The notes: generated by a model not told the origin, from the sequence alone. A stretch of DNA of 64,000 nt from Flavobacterium sp. NRK1 (GCF_024054175.1 NZ_JAMXLA010000001.1:1705930-1769929); one strand, 5' to 3'; counted from the stretch's first letter, positions 25,721 through 34,483 are shown. Program-made: numbers and translations.

Positions 25721-26107
25721 ATGAATAGAAAAATTATTGCAATAGCTGCTGTATTGGGTGCTGTTGCCATTGTACTTGGTGCTTTTGGAGCACATGGACT
25801 TAAAAACCTTATTTCTGTGGAATCTCTGTCAGTTTTTGAAACAGGGGTAAAATATCAAATGTATCATGCCTTGTTTTTACTTTTTCTTGGCAGTACATCA
25901 TTAGTATCTGATAAGGTGAAAAATATCATTCTGAAACTGGTAGTTGCAGGAGTGGTGTTTTTTTCAGGATCTGTTTATTTTTTAGCATGTAATGTGCTTT
26001 TTTCTTTCGACTTTAAGAAAATTGGTATTATTACTCCCATTGGAGGATTACTATTAATAGCGGCCTGGGTTACCTTATTTTTACATTTAATTAAACAAAA
26101 GCGATAA
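25721..26107 (+). CDS. DUF423 membrane protein
   Basis: The 128-residue protein has four hydrophobic helices and the DUF423 hallmarks: GAFGAHGLKN near residue 21 and a KYQMYHALFLL segment near 45. Family members (YwdK/YgdD) are small inner-membrane proteins of unknown function. The gene lies between the divergent saccharopine-dehydrogenase-family gene and pckA, with a short 79-base gap to pckA that carries its own promoter. Nothing in context indicates a role. Confidence 0.9.
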   Translation: MNRKIIAIAAVLGAVAIVLGAFGAHGLKNLISVESLSVFETGVKYQMYHALFLLFLGSTSLVSDKVKNIILKLVVAGVVFFSGSVYFLACNVLFSFDFKKIGIITPIGGLLLIAAWVTLFLHLIKQKR

Positions 26108-26145
26108 TTTTTTTGTAAATTGATACGTTGTAAAAAAAATATTTT

Positions 26146-26153
26146 TACTTTTG
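26146..26153 (+). promoter_or_regulatory. pckA: -7 promoter element for pckA
   Basis: TACTTTTG, a perfect TAnnTTTG match, 33 bases before the preferred ATG at 26187. A TTG at 26128-26130 is at a shorter than usual spacing (15). Confidence 0.6.
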
Positions 26154-26186
26154 TGCTTTGTAACAATGCAACTTATATCTAAAAGT

Positions 26187-27788
26187 ATGGATAATTACGG
26201 CCTTTCTACGAAAACGATTTCGTTGGAAAACTTAGGAATAAAAAATGCTAATGTGAGATATCAGTTAACTCCGGATGAGTTACATGATATTACGATTGAA
26301 AAAGGCCAGGGTGTTGAGAGCGATACAGGTGCACTTGCTATCAATACAGGTGAGTTTACCGGAAGGTCGCCCCAGGATCGTTTCATTGTCCGCGATAGTA
26401 TTACTGAAGATAAAGTATGGTGGGGAAATATAAATATCCCATTTGATAGTGCTAAGTTTGATGCACTATATAATAAAGTAACTGACTACCTTTCTAATAA
26501 AGAGGTTTTTGTACGCGACAGTTATGTTTGTGCAGATGAAGATTACAGGCTTAATGTAAGAGTGGTAACAGAATATGCATGGTCTAACCTGTTTTGTTAT
26601 AATATGTTCCTTCGCCCTGATGAATCTGAACTTGATGATTTTGTGGCTGACTGGCATGTTGTATGCGCACCGGGTTTTATGGCAGATCCTGCAGTAGACG
26701 GTACACGTCAGCATAATTTTGCTATACTTGACTTTACAAGAAAAATTGCTCTTATAGGAGGCACAGGATATACCGGTGAAATGAAGAAAGGAATTTTTTC
26801 AGCGCTTAATTTTATCCTTCCTGTAGATAAAAATACTTTACCAATGCACTGTAGTGCAAACGTGGGAGAAAAAGGAGATACTGCTATTTTCTTTGGTCTT
26901 TCAGGTACTGGTAAAACCACGCTTTCTGCAGATCCTGACCGTAAGCTTATTGGTGACGATGAGCACGGATGGACTAACGAAAATAGTGTGTTTAACTTTG
27001 AAGGCGGCTGTTATGCTAAGGTGATCAATCTTACCGAAGAAAATGAACCGGACATCTTCAGAGCTATTAAAAGAGGAGCGATCCTTGAAAATGTGATATT
27101 TAAAGAGGGTACTAATGAGGTTGATTTTGAGGATGTATCTATTACTCCTAATACACGTGTTAGTTATCCTATTTACCATATAGATAATATACAGCCGGGC
27201 TCGGTAGGACATAATCCTAAGAATATTTTCTTTTTGAGCGCAGATTCATTTGGTATTCTGCCTCCAATTTCTAAGTTAACACCTGGTCAGGCAGCTTATT
27301 ATTTTATTTCCGGTTACACTGCAAAAGTAGCAGGTACCGAGGCCGGAGTAAACGAACCGCAGCCTAACTTCTCTGCTTGTTTCGGGGCGCCGTTTATGCC
27401 GCTTCACCCTGCAAAATATGCAGAAATGCTAAGCAGTAAAATGAAAGAAGCCGGAGTTAATGTATGGCTTATAAACACAGGCTGGACCGGTGGGGCTTAT
27501 GGTACGGGACACAGAATGAAACTTAAGCTTACAAGAGCTATGATTACAGCTGCTCTTAATGGTCAGCTTGATAATGTAGAGTATAAAAACCATAAGGTGT
27601 TTGGCCTTGCAATACCACAAACCTGCCCGAATGTTCCGGATGAAGTACTTAATCCGAGAAATACATGGGAAGATAAAGATGCTTATGATGCTAAAGCCCT
27701 TGAACTGGCTGAAGCATTTAAAAATAATTTTGCAAAATTTGAAGAATTTGCAAATGAAGAAATTATGTCCGGCGGACCGTTGGCATAA
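26187..27788 (+). CDS. pckA: phosphoenolpyruvate carboxykinase (ATP)
   Basis: The 533-residue enzyme converts oxaloacetate and ATP to phosphoenolpyruvate and CO2, the entry to gluconeogenesis. The kinase-1a P-loop FGLSGTGKTT is near residues 236-245, the metal-binding GDDEHGW near 256-262, and the substrate-binding GRSPQDRF near 60-67. MDNYGL at 26187 is preferred as the start because it matches the usual N terminus in this group; ATGs at 26166 and upstream add a short unconserved extension. A near-consensus promoter precedes it and a terminator follows at 27830-27854. It is a monocistronic unit. Confidence 0.96.
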   Translation: MDNYGLSTKTISLENLGIKNANVRYQLTPDELHDITIEKGQGVESDTGALAINTGEFTGRSPQDRFIVRDSITEDKVWWGNINIPFDSAKFDALYNKVTDYLSNKEVFVRDSYVCADEDYRLNVRVVTEYAWSNLFCYNMFLRPDESELDDFVADWHVVCAPGFMADPAVDGTRQHNFAILDFTRKIALIGGTGYTGEMKKGIFSALNFILPVDKNTLPMHCSANVGEKGDTAIFFGLSGTGKTTLSADPDRKLIGDDEHGWTNENSVFNFEGGCYAKVINLTEENEPDIFRAIKRGAILENVIFKEGTNEVDFEDVSITPNTRVSYPIYHIDNIQPGSVGHNPKNIFFLSADSFGILPPISKLTPGQAAYYFISGYTAKVAGTEAGVNEPQPNFSACFGAPFMPLHPAKYAEMLSSKMKEAGVNVWLINTGWTGGAYGTGHRMKLKLTRAMITAALNGQLDNVEYKNHKVFGLAIPQTCPNVPDEVLNPRNTWEDKDAYDAKALELAEAFKNNFAKFEEFANEEIMSGGPLA

Positions 27789-27829
27789 TGTGAATTTTAG
27801 AATAGATGTTTTTTGGAAAGAAGGCTGTC

Positions 27830-27855
27830 TCAGAAATGGGGCAGCTTTTTTGTTT
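27830..27855 (+). terminator. terminator of pckA
   Basis: An imperfect stem AAGGCTGTCTC / GGGGCAGCTT (with G-U pairs and one bulge) is followed by a T-run, 42 bases after the pckA stop. Confidence 0.65.
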
Positions 27856-27913
27856 TAATTGACAGCACAATTTTTATTGTTGGGTGATAAGTAGATGCCA
27901 ATTTTCAGAAATA

Positions 27914-27940
27914 AAAAAGCCGCTCATTAAGCGGCTTTTT
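27914..27940. terminator. terminator, mainly for the hemD-like gene
   Basis: The stem AAAAAGCCGC (27914-27923) / GCGGCTTTTT (27931-27940) is flanked by A and T runs, so it could work in both directions. It lies 18 bases beyond the stop of the leftward hemD-like gene. Confidence 0.85.
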
Positions 27941-27957
27941 GTATATAAAGTAGTTTT

Positions 27958-28716
27958 TTATTTTTCCTTATTAACTTTAAGTATGTATTTTTCTAATGCC
28001 ATTGTCATAGAAGGAGTGTCTGGTGTTGGAGCCATAATATCCACTCTTAAATCATTGTCCAGTGCCTCTTTTTGAGTTGTACTTCCAAAAACAGCTATAC
28101 GGGTGTTGTTTTGCTGGAAATCAGGAAAATTTTTAAATAATGATTTTATTCCTGTCGGGCTAAAGAAAACAAGTACATCATAGTACACATCTTTAAGGTC
28201 ACTAAGGTCGCTCATTACTGTTTTATAAAATGTTCCGGGAGTCCAGTCTATCTTTAAAGCATCAAGTGTTTGAGGTATATCAAAGTTTAGCTGATCTGAT
28301 GCGGGTAAAAGAAATTTCTCGTCTTTGTATTTTTTAATAAGAGGAGCCATATCGGCAAAATCTTTCTGTCCTACATATATTTTTCTCTTACGGTACACCA
28401 CATATTTTTGTAGATAAAAGGCAATAGCCTCACTCTGGCAAAAGTATTTAAGTGTTTCAGGCACTTTATAGCGCATTTCTTCTGCAACGCGAAAAAAATT
28501 ATCTATTGAATTTTTACTCGTAAGGATTACAGCTGTGTAATTGTTAAGGTCTATTTTTTGAGCCCTGACGTCTTTAGCGCTTACGCCTTCAACGTGGATA
28601 AATGGCCTGAAATCAACCTTTACTTTTAGTTTTTGCTGAATTTCGAAGTATGGTGAATTTTCTACTTTAGGCTCCGGTTGCGAAACCAAAATTGTTTTCA
28701 CTTTCATATTTGACAT
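27958..28716 (-). CDS. hemD: uroporphyrinogen-III synthase-like protein
   Basis: The 252-residue protein has the two-lobed HemD fold signature: ILVSQPEPK at the start, AVILTSKNSIDNFF near 65, YVGQKDFADM near 115, and VLVFFSPTGIKSLFKNF near 180. HemD closes hydroxymethylbilane to uroporphyrinogen III in haem and sirohaem synthesis. HemD is poorly conserved, and in Bacteroidota this gene typically sits next to a DUF4271 gene, as here (eight-base gap). An alternative start is the Met at 28707. The other haem genes are not in this window. The family call is firm; the name rests on fold-level similarity. Confidence 0.82.
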   Translation of the reverse strand: MSNMKVKTILVSQPEPKVENSPYFEIQQKLKVKVDFRPFIHVEGVSAKDVRAQKIDLNNYTAVILTSKNSIDNFFRVAEEMRYKVPETLKYFCQSEAIAFYLQKYVVYRKRKIYVGQKDFADMAPLIKKYKDEKFLLPASDQLNFDIPQTLDALKIDWTPGTFYKTVMSDLSDLKDVYYDVLVFFSPTGIKSLFKNFPDFQQNNTRIAVFGSTTQKEALDNDLRVDIMAPTPDTPSMTMALEKYILKVNKEK

Positions 28717-28724
28717 GTTCTATA

Positions 28725-29390
28725 CTAACTGTTTGTAAACCAATAATACATGAAATAATAGGGTGCTATTTCAAGAGTGCAAAGATACAAAATAAAATAG
28801 AATAATTTGCCTAGTATCAAGTTTTGATAAATCCTTAATGAAACCAGGTATGAAGCGACACTCGCTGCTATAATTAACCCTATAATTATATATATCACAA
28901 CGGGGTGTTGCGAGGTATTGTAAAATAAGAAAATGTTTACAGGTAAAAGCAGCAGGCCTATATAGGTTCTGTAATTTACTTTATGCAGGTTAAAGAGTTC
29001 GTTAAACTCCTCAATATTAAAGGATGTGGCAATAATTTTCTCGATAAGGTACTTAGATAATATAAAAACGCCTATAAGTGTAAAGATCTGTATAAAGGCT
29101 ACCCAGCTTGTTTTTTCTACAATACCAAAGTAGCTTAAAAGAAACTGGATTAAAAAAGTAAATGATATTACCTGAATGAAAAAAAAAGAAATAGTAAACC
29201 AGCTTAACATATTGCCGCTGTCTTTATATATCTTAGTATATTTATCTGATACGGCAAGTTTTATAAATTCAGAAAATCGTGTTTCAAATATATTGCGGTT
29301 AATGGCAATAATGGCAAAACAGGCTACAAATACCAATGTTGCCCAGTCTTTTCCGCTTGCTATTCTTTCGCTATAAACAAGTTCCATCAT
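28725..29390 (-). CDS. DUF4271 membrane protein
   Basis: The 221-residue protein has about six membrane helices and matches DUF4271 in length and in its conserved start (SGKDWATLVFVACFAIIAINRN). The family is found essentially in Bacteroidota and commonly precedes hemD, as here, suggesting but not proving a link with haem synthesis or trafficking. No catalytic residues are recognisable. It is divergent from the glycosyltransferase gene at 29495, with about 100 bases between them. Confidence 0.85.
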   Translation of the reverse strand: MMELVYSERIASGKDWATLVFVACFAIIAINRNIFETRFSEFIKLAVSDKYTKIYKDSGNMLSWFTISFFFIQVISFTFLIQFLLSYFGIVEKTSWVAFIQIFTLIGVFILSKYLIEKIIATSFNIEEFNELFNLHKVNYRTYIGLLLLPVNIFLFYNTSQHPVVIYIIIGLIIAASVASYLVSLRIYQNLILGKLFYFILYLCTLEIAPYYFMYYWFTNS

Positions 29391-29465
29391 GCTGCAAAAT
29401 TAGTGTTTTTTGCATTCTCTTATTTTAATTATAATTTAATTATGTGTGAAGCGTTAGAAATACAT

Positions 29466-29473
29466 TATTTTTG
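29466..29473 (+). promoter_or_regulatory. -7 promoter element for the glycosyltransferase-pyrC unit
   Basis: TATTTTTG ends 21 bases before the ATG at 29495. It overlaps an in-frame TTG at 29471, which therefore cannot be the start. Confidence 0.65.
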
Positions 29474-29494
29474 CACCAAAATTCACGGCATCAC

Positions 29495-30217
29495 ATGAGC
29501 GAAGGCATAGTTATAATACCAACTTATAACGAAATTGAGAATATAGAATCTATTATCAGGGCAGTTTTTCTGGTTGATACGGCTTTTGATGTGCTTATCG
29601 TGGATGATAATTCACCGGACGGTACTGCTGATAAAGTTAAAGAACTGCAGGCTGAATATGCAGGCAGGCTTTTTCTGGAAGTGAGAGCAGGAAAATCCGG
29701 TCTGGGTACGGCTTACGTACATGGCTTTAAATGGGCAATAAATCGAAAATACGAATATATTTTTGAGATGGATGCCGATTTTTCACACAATCCGCAGGAT
29801 CTGGAGAAGCTTTATAATGCATGTGTTAAAGGAGCGGATATGGCTATAGGGTCCAGGTATGTAACAGGGGTTAACGTGGTAAACTGGCCTCTTAACAGGG
29901 TACTTATGTCTTATTATGCTTCAAGTTATGTGAGATTAATTACCGGTATGACAATAAGAGATGCTACGGCAGGATTTATTTGTTATAGGCGAAAAGTTTT
30001 GGAAAGCATTAATCTTGACAGGATTAAGTTTGTAGGTTATGCTTTTCAGATAGAAATGAAATACCGTGCGCATGCTAATGGCTTTAATATTGTAGAAGTG
30101 CCTATAATTTTTACTGACAGGACAAAAGGAGAATCAAAAATGAGTAATGCTATCATTAAAGAAGCTATCTTTGGGGTAGTGGCGCTACGAATAAAACGAA
30201 TGCTAAACAGACTTTAG
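29495..30217 (+). CDS. polyprenol monophosphomannose synthase-like glycosyltransferase (GT2)
   Basis: The 240-residue protein is a family-2 glycosyltransferase closely resembling dolichol-phosphate mannose synthase (DPM1). IPTYNEIENI near residue 8 and VDDNSPDGT near 34 form the nucleotide-sugar site. EMDADFSHNP near 87 is the metal-binding DxD region, and FTDRTKGESKMS near 205 is the end typical of DPM1-like enzymes. There are no C-terminal membrane helices, so it is the short DPM1 form. It likely transfers mannose or another sugar to a polyprenyl phosphate for glycan assembly. It heads a unit with pyrC (ten-base gap) and a DUF4296 lipoprotein, an order common in Flavobacteriaceae. Confidence 0.92.
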   Translation: MSEGIVIIPTYNEIENIESIIRAVFLVDTAFDVLIVDDNSPDGTADKVKELQAEYAGRLFLEVRAGKSGLGTAYVHGFKWAINRKYEYIFEMDADFSHNPQDLEKLYNACVKGADMAIGSRYVTGVNVVNWPLNRVLMSYYASSYVRLITGMTIRDATAGFICYRRKVLESINLDRIKFVGYAFQIEMKYRAHANGFNIVEVPIIFTDRTKGESKMSNAIIKEAIFGVVALRIKRMLNRL

Positions 30218-30227
30218 GAAAGAATAA

Positions 30228-31571
30228 ATGAACAGGATTTTAATTAAGAATGCCAAAATCGTTAATGAAGGGTCGATTTTTGAAGGTGACCTTTTGATTG
30301 AAGATAAATTCATCAGGGAAATCGCGGAAAATATCAGCGCAAAATCTTCTGACGTAATAATTATTGATGCAGAGGGAAATTTTCTTATACCGGGTGCAAT
30401 TGATGACCAGGTACATTTTCGCGAACCGGGACTAACTCATAAAGGTACAATTGAGACCGAATCACGTGCTGCTGTAGCAGGCGGCATAACTTCGTTTATA
30501 GAACAGCCTAATACGGTTCCAAATGCGGTAACGCAGGAGCTTTTAGAACAAAAGTATCAAAGGGCTTCAGAAACATCATATGCCAACTATTCATTTATGA
30601 TGGGTGGTACAAACGATAATCTGGAAGAAGTGCTGAAAACCAACCCGAGAAATGTTGCAGGTATTAAACTTTTCCTTGGGTCATCTACAGGTAATATGCT
30701 TGTGGATGATGAGGAAGTACTGGAAAAAATATTTTCAAGTACAAAAATGCTTATTGCTGCACATTGTGAAGATGAAGCCACAATTCGTGAAAATCTTGCA
30801 AAGTATAAAGAAGAGTATGGCGATGATATTCCTGTAAAATTTCATCCGCTTATCCGAAGTGCGGAAGCTTGTTATATATCTTCCTCAAGAGCTGTAGAGC
30901 TTGCTAAAAAAACAGGCGCGAGGTTGCATGTATTCCATGTATCAACAGCCAAAGAAACCAACCTGTTTACTAACAAGATCCCTCTTGAAGATAAAATGAT
31001 AACTGCAGAGGTGTGTGTACACCACCTTTGGTTTAGTGATGCTGATTACGAGAAAAAAGGTGCATTTATTAAATGGAATCCTGCTGTGAAAACGGCTGAA
31101 GACCGTCAGGCATTATGGCAGGCGTTGCTTGATGACAGGATTGATGTAATAGCAACAGATCATGCGCCTCATACACTTGATGAAAAAAATAACCCTTACA
31201 CAAGCTCACCTTCAGGAGGGCCGCTGGTTCAGCATGCTGTAGTAGCCATGTTCGAGGCTTATCATCAAAATAAAATATCTGTAGAAAAGATTGTAGAGAA
31301 AATGGCACACAATCCTGCTAAGATATTTAAAATTGAAAAAAGAGGTTTTATAAAAGAAGGTTACTATGCCGATCTTGCTATTGTTAATCCCGGATTACCG
31401 TGGAATGTAAAAAAAGAGAATATACTTTATAAATGTGGATGGTCGCCATTTGAAGGTGTTAATTTCAAATCGAGGATAACCCATACATTTGTAAACGGAT
31501 CTTTAGTATATAATAATTTTAAAGTAAAAGATATTCGCTGCGGGGAAAGACTTTTATTTGAAAGAGAATAA
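30228..31571 (+). CDS. pyrC: dihydroorotase
   Basis: The 447-residue amidohydrolase closes carbamoyl-aspartate to dihydroorotate in pyrimidine synthesis. It has the class I (long) form: DDQVHFREPG (59-68), the carboxylated-Lys strand GIKLFLGSSTGN near 148, metal-binding His residues in AAHCEDE and HVFHVSTA, and the catalytic Asp in ATDHAPHTLDEK near 305. In the first motif Gln61 stands where most class I enzymes have the first His of HxH; His63 is kept. This appears to be a Bacteroidota feature. It overlaps nothing upstream, and the DUF4296 lipoprotein starts eight bases after its stop. Confidence 0.93.
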   Translation: MNRILIKNAKIVNEGSIFEGDLLIEDKFIREIAENISAKSSDVIIIDAEGNFLIPGAIDDQVHFREPGLTHKGTIETESRAAVAGGITSFIEQPNTVPNAVTQELLEQKYQRASETSYANYSFMMGGTNDNLEEVLKTNPRNVAGIKLFLGSSTGNMLVDDEEVLEKIFSSTKMLIAAHCEDEATIRENLAKYKEEYGDDIPVKFHPLIRSAEACYISSSRAVELAKKTGARLHVFHVSTAKETNLFTNKIPLEDKMITAEVCVHHLWFSDADYEKKGAFIKWNPAVKTAEDRQALWQALLDDRIDVIATDHAPHTLDEKNNPYTSSPSGGPLVQHAVVAMFEAYHQNKISVEKIVEKMAHNPAKIFKIEKRGFIKEGYYADLAIVNPGLPWNVKKENILYKCGWSPFEGVNFKSRITHTFVNGSLVYNNFKVKDIRCGERLLFERE

Positions 31572-31578
31572 TTCTGTA

Positions 31579-32037
31579 ATGAATAGGATAGCATTATTTT
31601 TAGCATTATTTGTATTTTTAGCATGTAAAAAAGAAGCTGCTGAAAAACCTGAACATATGCTTACTGAAGACCAGATGGTAGATATTTTATATGATATTAC
31701 CATGCTTCAGGCAGTAAGGTCTTTTCAGCCGCAGGTAATTGATAATAATAATGTAAATCCTAAAAAGTATATATACCTTAAGCATAACATTGACAGCCTT
31801 ACTTTTGCTCAAAATAATATTTGGTATGCTTCTGACTTTGATAAGTATGAAAAAATTCAGAACAGGGTAGCAGAGAGAATAAAAAAAGAAAAAGAGGACA
31901 TGGTTCCTAAAAAAGATACTGCGGCAGTAAAAAAAGATTCTGTAAAACTTAAAAAATCTGAAATTCCCGGTGCCGAAGCTAAAAGGGATAGTTTTCGGAA
32001 AGCTGCTTTAGATAGGGTAAAACATCGTAGAAACTAA
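31579..32037 (+). CDS. DUF4296 lipoprotein
   Basis: The 152-residue protein begins with a lipoprotein signal (MNRIALFLALFVFLAC, Cys16). The DUF4296 helical domain follows (MLTEDQMVDILYDITMLQAV; later YIYLKHNIDSLTFAQNN), and the tail is Lys-rich. DUF4296 proteins are periplasmic-facing lipoproteins of Bacteroidota with unknown role. The start at 31579 gives the signal peptide; an upstream in-frame ATG at 31558 lies inside pyrC. Its last 59 bases overlap the 3' end of the convergent epimerase gene. It is co-transcribed with pyrC. Confidence 0.85.
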   Translation: MNRIALFLALFVFLACKKEAAEKPEHMLTEDQMVDILYDITMLQAVRSFQPQVIDNNNVNPKKYIYLKHNIDSLTFAQNNIWYASDFDKYEKIQNRVAERIKKEKEDMVPKKDTAAVKKDSVKLKKSEIPGAEAKRDSFRKAALDRVKHRRN

Positions 32038-32971
32038 AGTTAAGCGTCTCTTTTATTTTTTTATTACTATATATGTCCTGAATATGCGATGATTTTGCCA
32101 TTGTACGGGTAAGCTTTCTTTTTTGGCGCAATAGTTTAGATAATAACCAGTCTATCCTCCAGGCAACAGATGTCATTAAAGGCGATGCATATATAAAAGG
32201 CTCTGCTTTGTTCATGCCTTTTGCAATAGTATCCAGCATATCTTTAAATGATATATTATCGGCTACAAGGGTAAAGCGCTCACCATTTATATTGGTACTC
32301 ATCAGGCTAATCATAGCTTTTACAACATCTTCTACAGCTACAATGCCACACATGCCTTTAGTATAAAAATACTGGCCGTTTTTTACGGCTTTAAAAATGC
32401 TTCCGCTGCCGTTATTTGGATACCCCGGCCCGAAAATAATTCCAGGGTTTACAATAACTACATTAAGACCTTCCTGCCAGGCACGCCAAACTTCCATTTC
32501 AGCGCCATATTTACTAATGGCATAATCGCTGTGCCTTACTTCAGGATTCCATTCTGTTTCTTCTGTAATAGGTTCATTTTCTTTCGGGTCGCCCAGTGCA
32601 GCTATAGAACTTACATGGCAAAACTTTTTTACACCAAAATCTAATGCACAGTTTACCATATTAGCAGTGCCTTCAATATTAATCTTTCGCATAATATCTT
32701 CGTCAGCAGGTTCAAAAGAGATATATGCGGCGCAATGGTAAACAGTATCAATTCCTATGAATGCTTCTTCCAGTGAAGGGATATCGGTTATATCTCCTTT
32801 AACCCATTCGATATTTTCAAATAATGAAGGATTGATGCGGGTAGTATAAATGCGGGTTTTGTTTAATGATTCTTCGCTGCGGTATAAAGCACGTACCTTT
32901 TGCCCATTTCCTGCTAATTGAAGCAGTAAATGTGCACCTACTAATCCTGTTCCGCCGGTTATTAATATCAT
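31979..32971 (-). CDS. NAD-dependent epimerase/dehydratase (extended SDR)
   Basis: The 330-residue protein has the extended-SDR Rossmann motif TGGTGLVG (residues 5-12) and the catalytic YxxxK in YAISKYGAE (near 155). It belongs to the dihydroflavonol-4-reductase/3-beta-HSD-like group rather than the classical sugar epimerases, judging from VYHCAAYISFEP and VNPGIIFGPG. It probably oxidises or reduces a hydroxyl on a sugar, sterol-like or polyketide-type molecule; the substrate is unknown. The ATG at 32971 is used because it begins with MILITGGTGLVG; the longer frame from 32998 crosses the -7 element at 32977-32984, which places the start codon only six bases downstream of it. The 3' end overlaps the DUF4296 gene. 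Confidence 0.88.
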   Translation of the reverse strand: MILITGGTGLVGAHLLLQLAGNGQKVRALYRSEESLNKTRIYTTRINPSLFENIEWVKGDITDIPSLEEAFIGIDTVYHCAAYISFEPADEDIMRKINIEGTANMVNCALDFGVKKFCHVSSIAALGDPKENEPITEETEWNPEVRHSDYAISKYGAEMEVWRAWQEGLNVVIVNPGIIFGPGYPNNGSGSIFKAVKNGQYFYTKGMCGIVAVEDVVKAMISLMSTNINGERFTLVADNISFKDMLDTIAKGMNKAEPFIYASPLMTSVAWRIDWLLSKLLRQKRKLTRTMAKSSHIQDIYSNKKIKETLNFSFYDVLPYLKQLSENYPF

Positions 32972-32976
32972 TATAG

Positions 32977-32984
32977 CAAAAGTA
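32977..32984 (-). promoter_or_regulatory. -7 promoter element for the epimerase gene
   Basis: TACTTTTG on the minus strand, only five bases from the ATG at 32971, which would give a leaderless or nearly leaderless transcript. Confidence 0.5.
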
Positions 32985-33134
32985 CATTTTGTGTGCATTA
33001 AAATTGCACTTCAAATGCAATAAAATGTGCTAAAATTCACTAAAAGCATATTTTCAATGAAAAAAATGCGATTTTAGTGCATTTGTTTTTGCATCTTATG
33101 CACTGTAGAGTATAAAAATATCGTACACATAATG

Positions 33135-33142
33135 TATTTTTG
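33135..33142 (+). promoter_or_regulatory. tyrS: -7 promoter element for tyrS
   Basis: TATTTTTG, 20 bases before the tyrS ATG. Confidence 0.65.
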
Positions 33143-33162
33143 CAGCTCATTAAAATATACTC

Positions 33163-34464
33163 ATGAAAAATTTTGTAGAAGAACTAACATGGAGGGGCAT
33201 GGTACACGATATTATGCCGGGAACCGAAGAGCAACTGAATAAAGAGATGACTACTGCCTATATAGGCTTTGATCCAACTTCAGATTCATTGCACATAGGT
33301 AGCCTTGTGCCTATCATTATTCTTGTTCATTTACAAAAATGCGGTCATAAACCCATCGCTCTTATAGGGGGTGCTACAGGTATGATTGGCGATCCGTCAG
33401 GCAAATCAGATGAACGTAATTTACTTGATGAAGCGGCTCTTGCCAAAAATGTGGAGGGTATAAAAGGGGTGTTGTCACGTTTTCTTGATTTTAATTCAAA
33501 AGATGCAAACGCACCAGTATTAGTGAATAACTATGACTGGATGAAAGAGTTTTCATTCATAGGGTTTGTGCGTGATGTGGGTAAGCGTATTACCGTAAAC
33601 TATATGATGGCGAAAGATTCTGTTAAGAAGCGTCTTACAGGCGAAGCCGGATCAGGTATGTCATTTACTGAATTTACCTACCAGCTTATTCAGGGATACG
33701 ATTTTTACCATTTGCATAAAGAATACAACTGTTTACTTCAGTTAGGCGGAAGCGACCAGTGGGGTAATATTACCACAGGTACAGAGCTTGTGCGTAGGAT
33801 GAACAATGAAGGTGCCAAAGCATATGCCATGACGTGTCCGCTTATAACTAAGGCAGATGGTTCTAAATTTGGAAAATCTGAGGGAGGCAATATATGGCTT
33901 GATGCAGATAAGACTTCTGTTTACAAATTCTACCAGTTTTGGCTTAACACTACAGATGCTGATGCGGAAAAATATATTAAAATATTTACATTCCTTCCGC
34001 AGAAAGAGATAGAGGCACTTATTGAAGAACATAAACAGGCACCACATTTAAGGGTGTTACAAAAAAGACTGGCAGGCGAAGTAACTACTTTTGTGCATGG
34101 TGAAGCGAATCTTGAAGATTCTGTAAAAAAATCAGAATTTGTATTTTCTAATTATGCGAAGGAAGATCTGCAGGACCTTAATGATGAATTTTTTACTGAT
34201 ATTTTTGGTGAGTTTTTTGTGTCTCCCGTAAAAAAATCAGCTTTAGGTATCGAAGCTAATATTATTGATGTACTAACAGAAGCAACGGGTATTTTTCCTT
34301 CACGTGGTGAAGCAAGAAAGGCACTAATGGCAAATGCTGTAGCTATTAATAAAGAAAAAATAAACGAAACCTATACACTATCTGAATCAGATGTAATACT
34401 GGATAAATATATCCTTATATCTTTTGGAAAGAAAAAGAATTTTGTTGTTCCTGTAGAATCCTAA
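33163..34464 (+). CDS. tyrS: tyrosine--tRNA ligase
   Basis: The 433-residue class Ic synthetase charges tRNA-Tyr. The HIGH motif is HIGS (near residues 45-48, DSLHIGSLVP), the tyrosine-binding region includes GGATGMIGDPSGKSDER, and the KMSKS loop is KFGKS (near 238). A C-terminal S4-like RNA-binding domain follows (FPSRGEARKALMANAVAINKEKI). Length is typical of the bacterial TyrRS subgroup. It has its own -7 promoter and a bidirectional terminator at 34484-34510. The upstream region contains several TGCACT/AGTGCA elements noted in the findings. Confidence 0.97.
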   Translation: MKNFVEELTWRGMVHDIMPGTEEQLNKEMTTAYIGFDPTSDSLHIGSLVPIIILVHLQKCGHKPIALIGGATGMIGDPSGKSDERNLLDEAALAKNVEGIKGVLSRFLDFNSKDANAPVLVNNYDWMKEFSFIGFVRDVGKRITVNYMMAKDSVKKRLTGEAGSGMSFTEFTYQLIQGYDFYHLHKEYNCLLQLGGSDQWGNITTGTELVRRMNNEGAKAYAMTCPLITKADGSKFGKSEGGNIWLDADKTSVYKFYQFWLNTTDADAEKYIKIFTFLPQKEIEALIEEHKQAPHLRVLQKRLAGEVTTFVHGEANLEDSVKKSEFVFSNYAKEDLQDLNDEFFTDIFGEFFVSPVKKSALGIEANIIDVLTEATGIFPSRGEARKALMANAVAINKEKINETYTLSESDVILDKYILISFGKKKNFVVPVES

Positions 34465-34483
34465 TCAACGAGTATATATAAGT

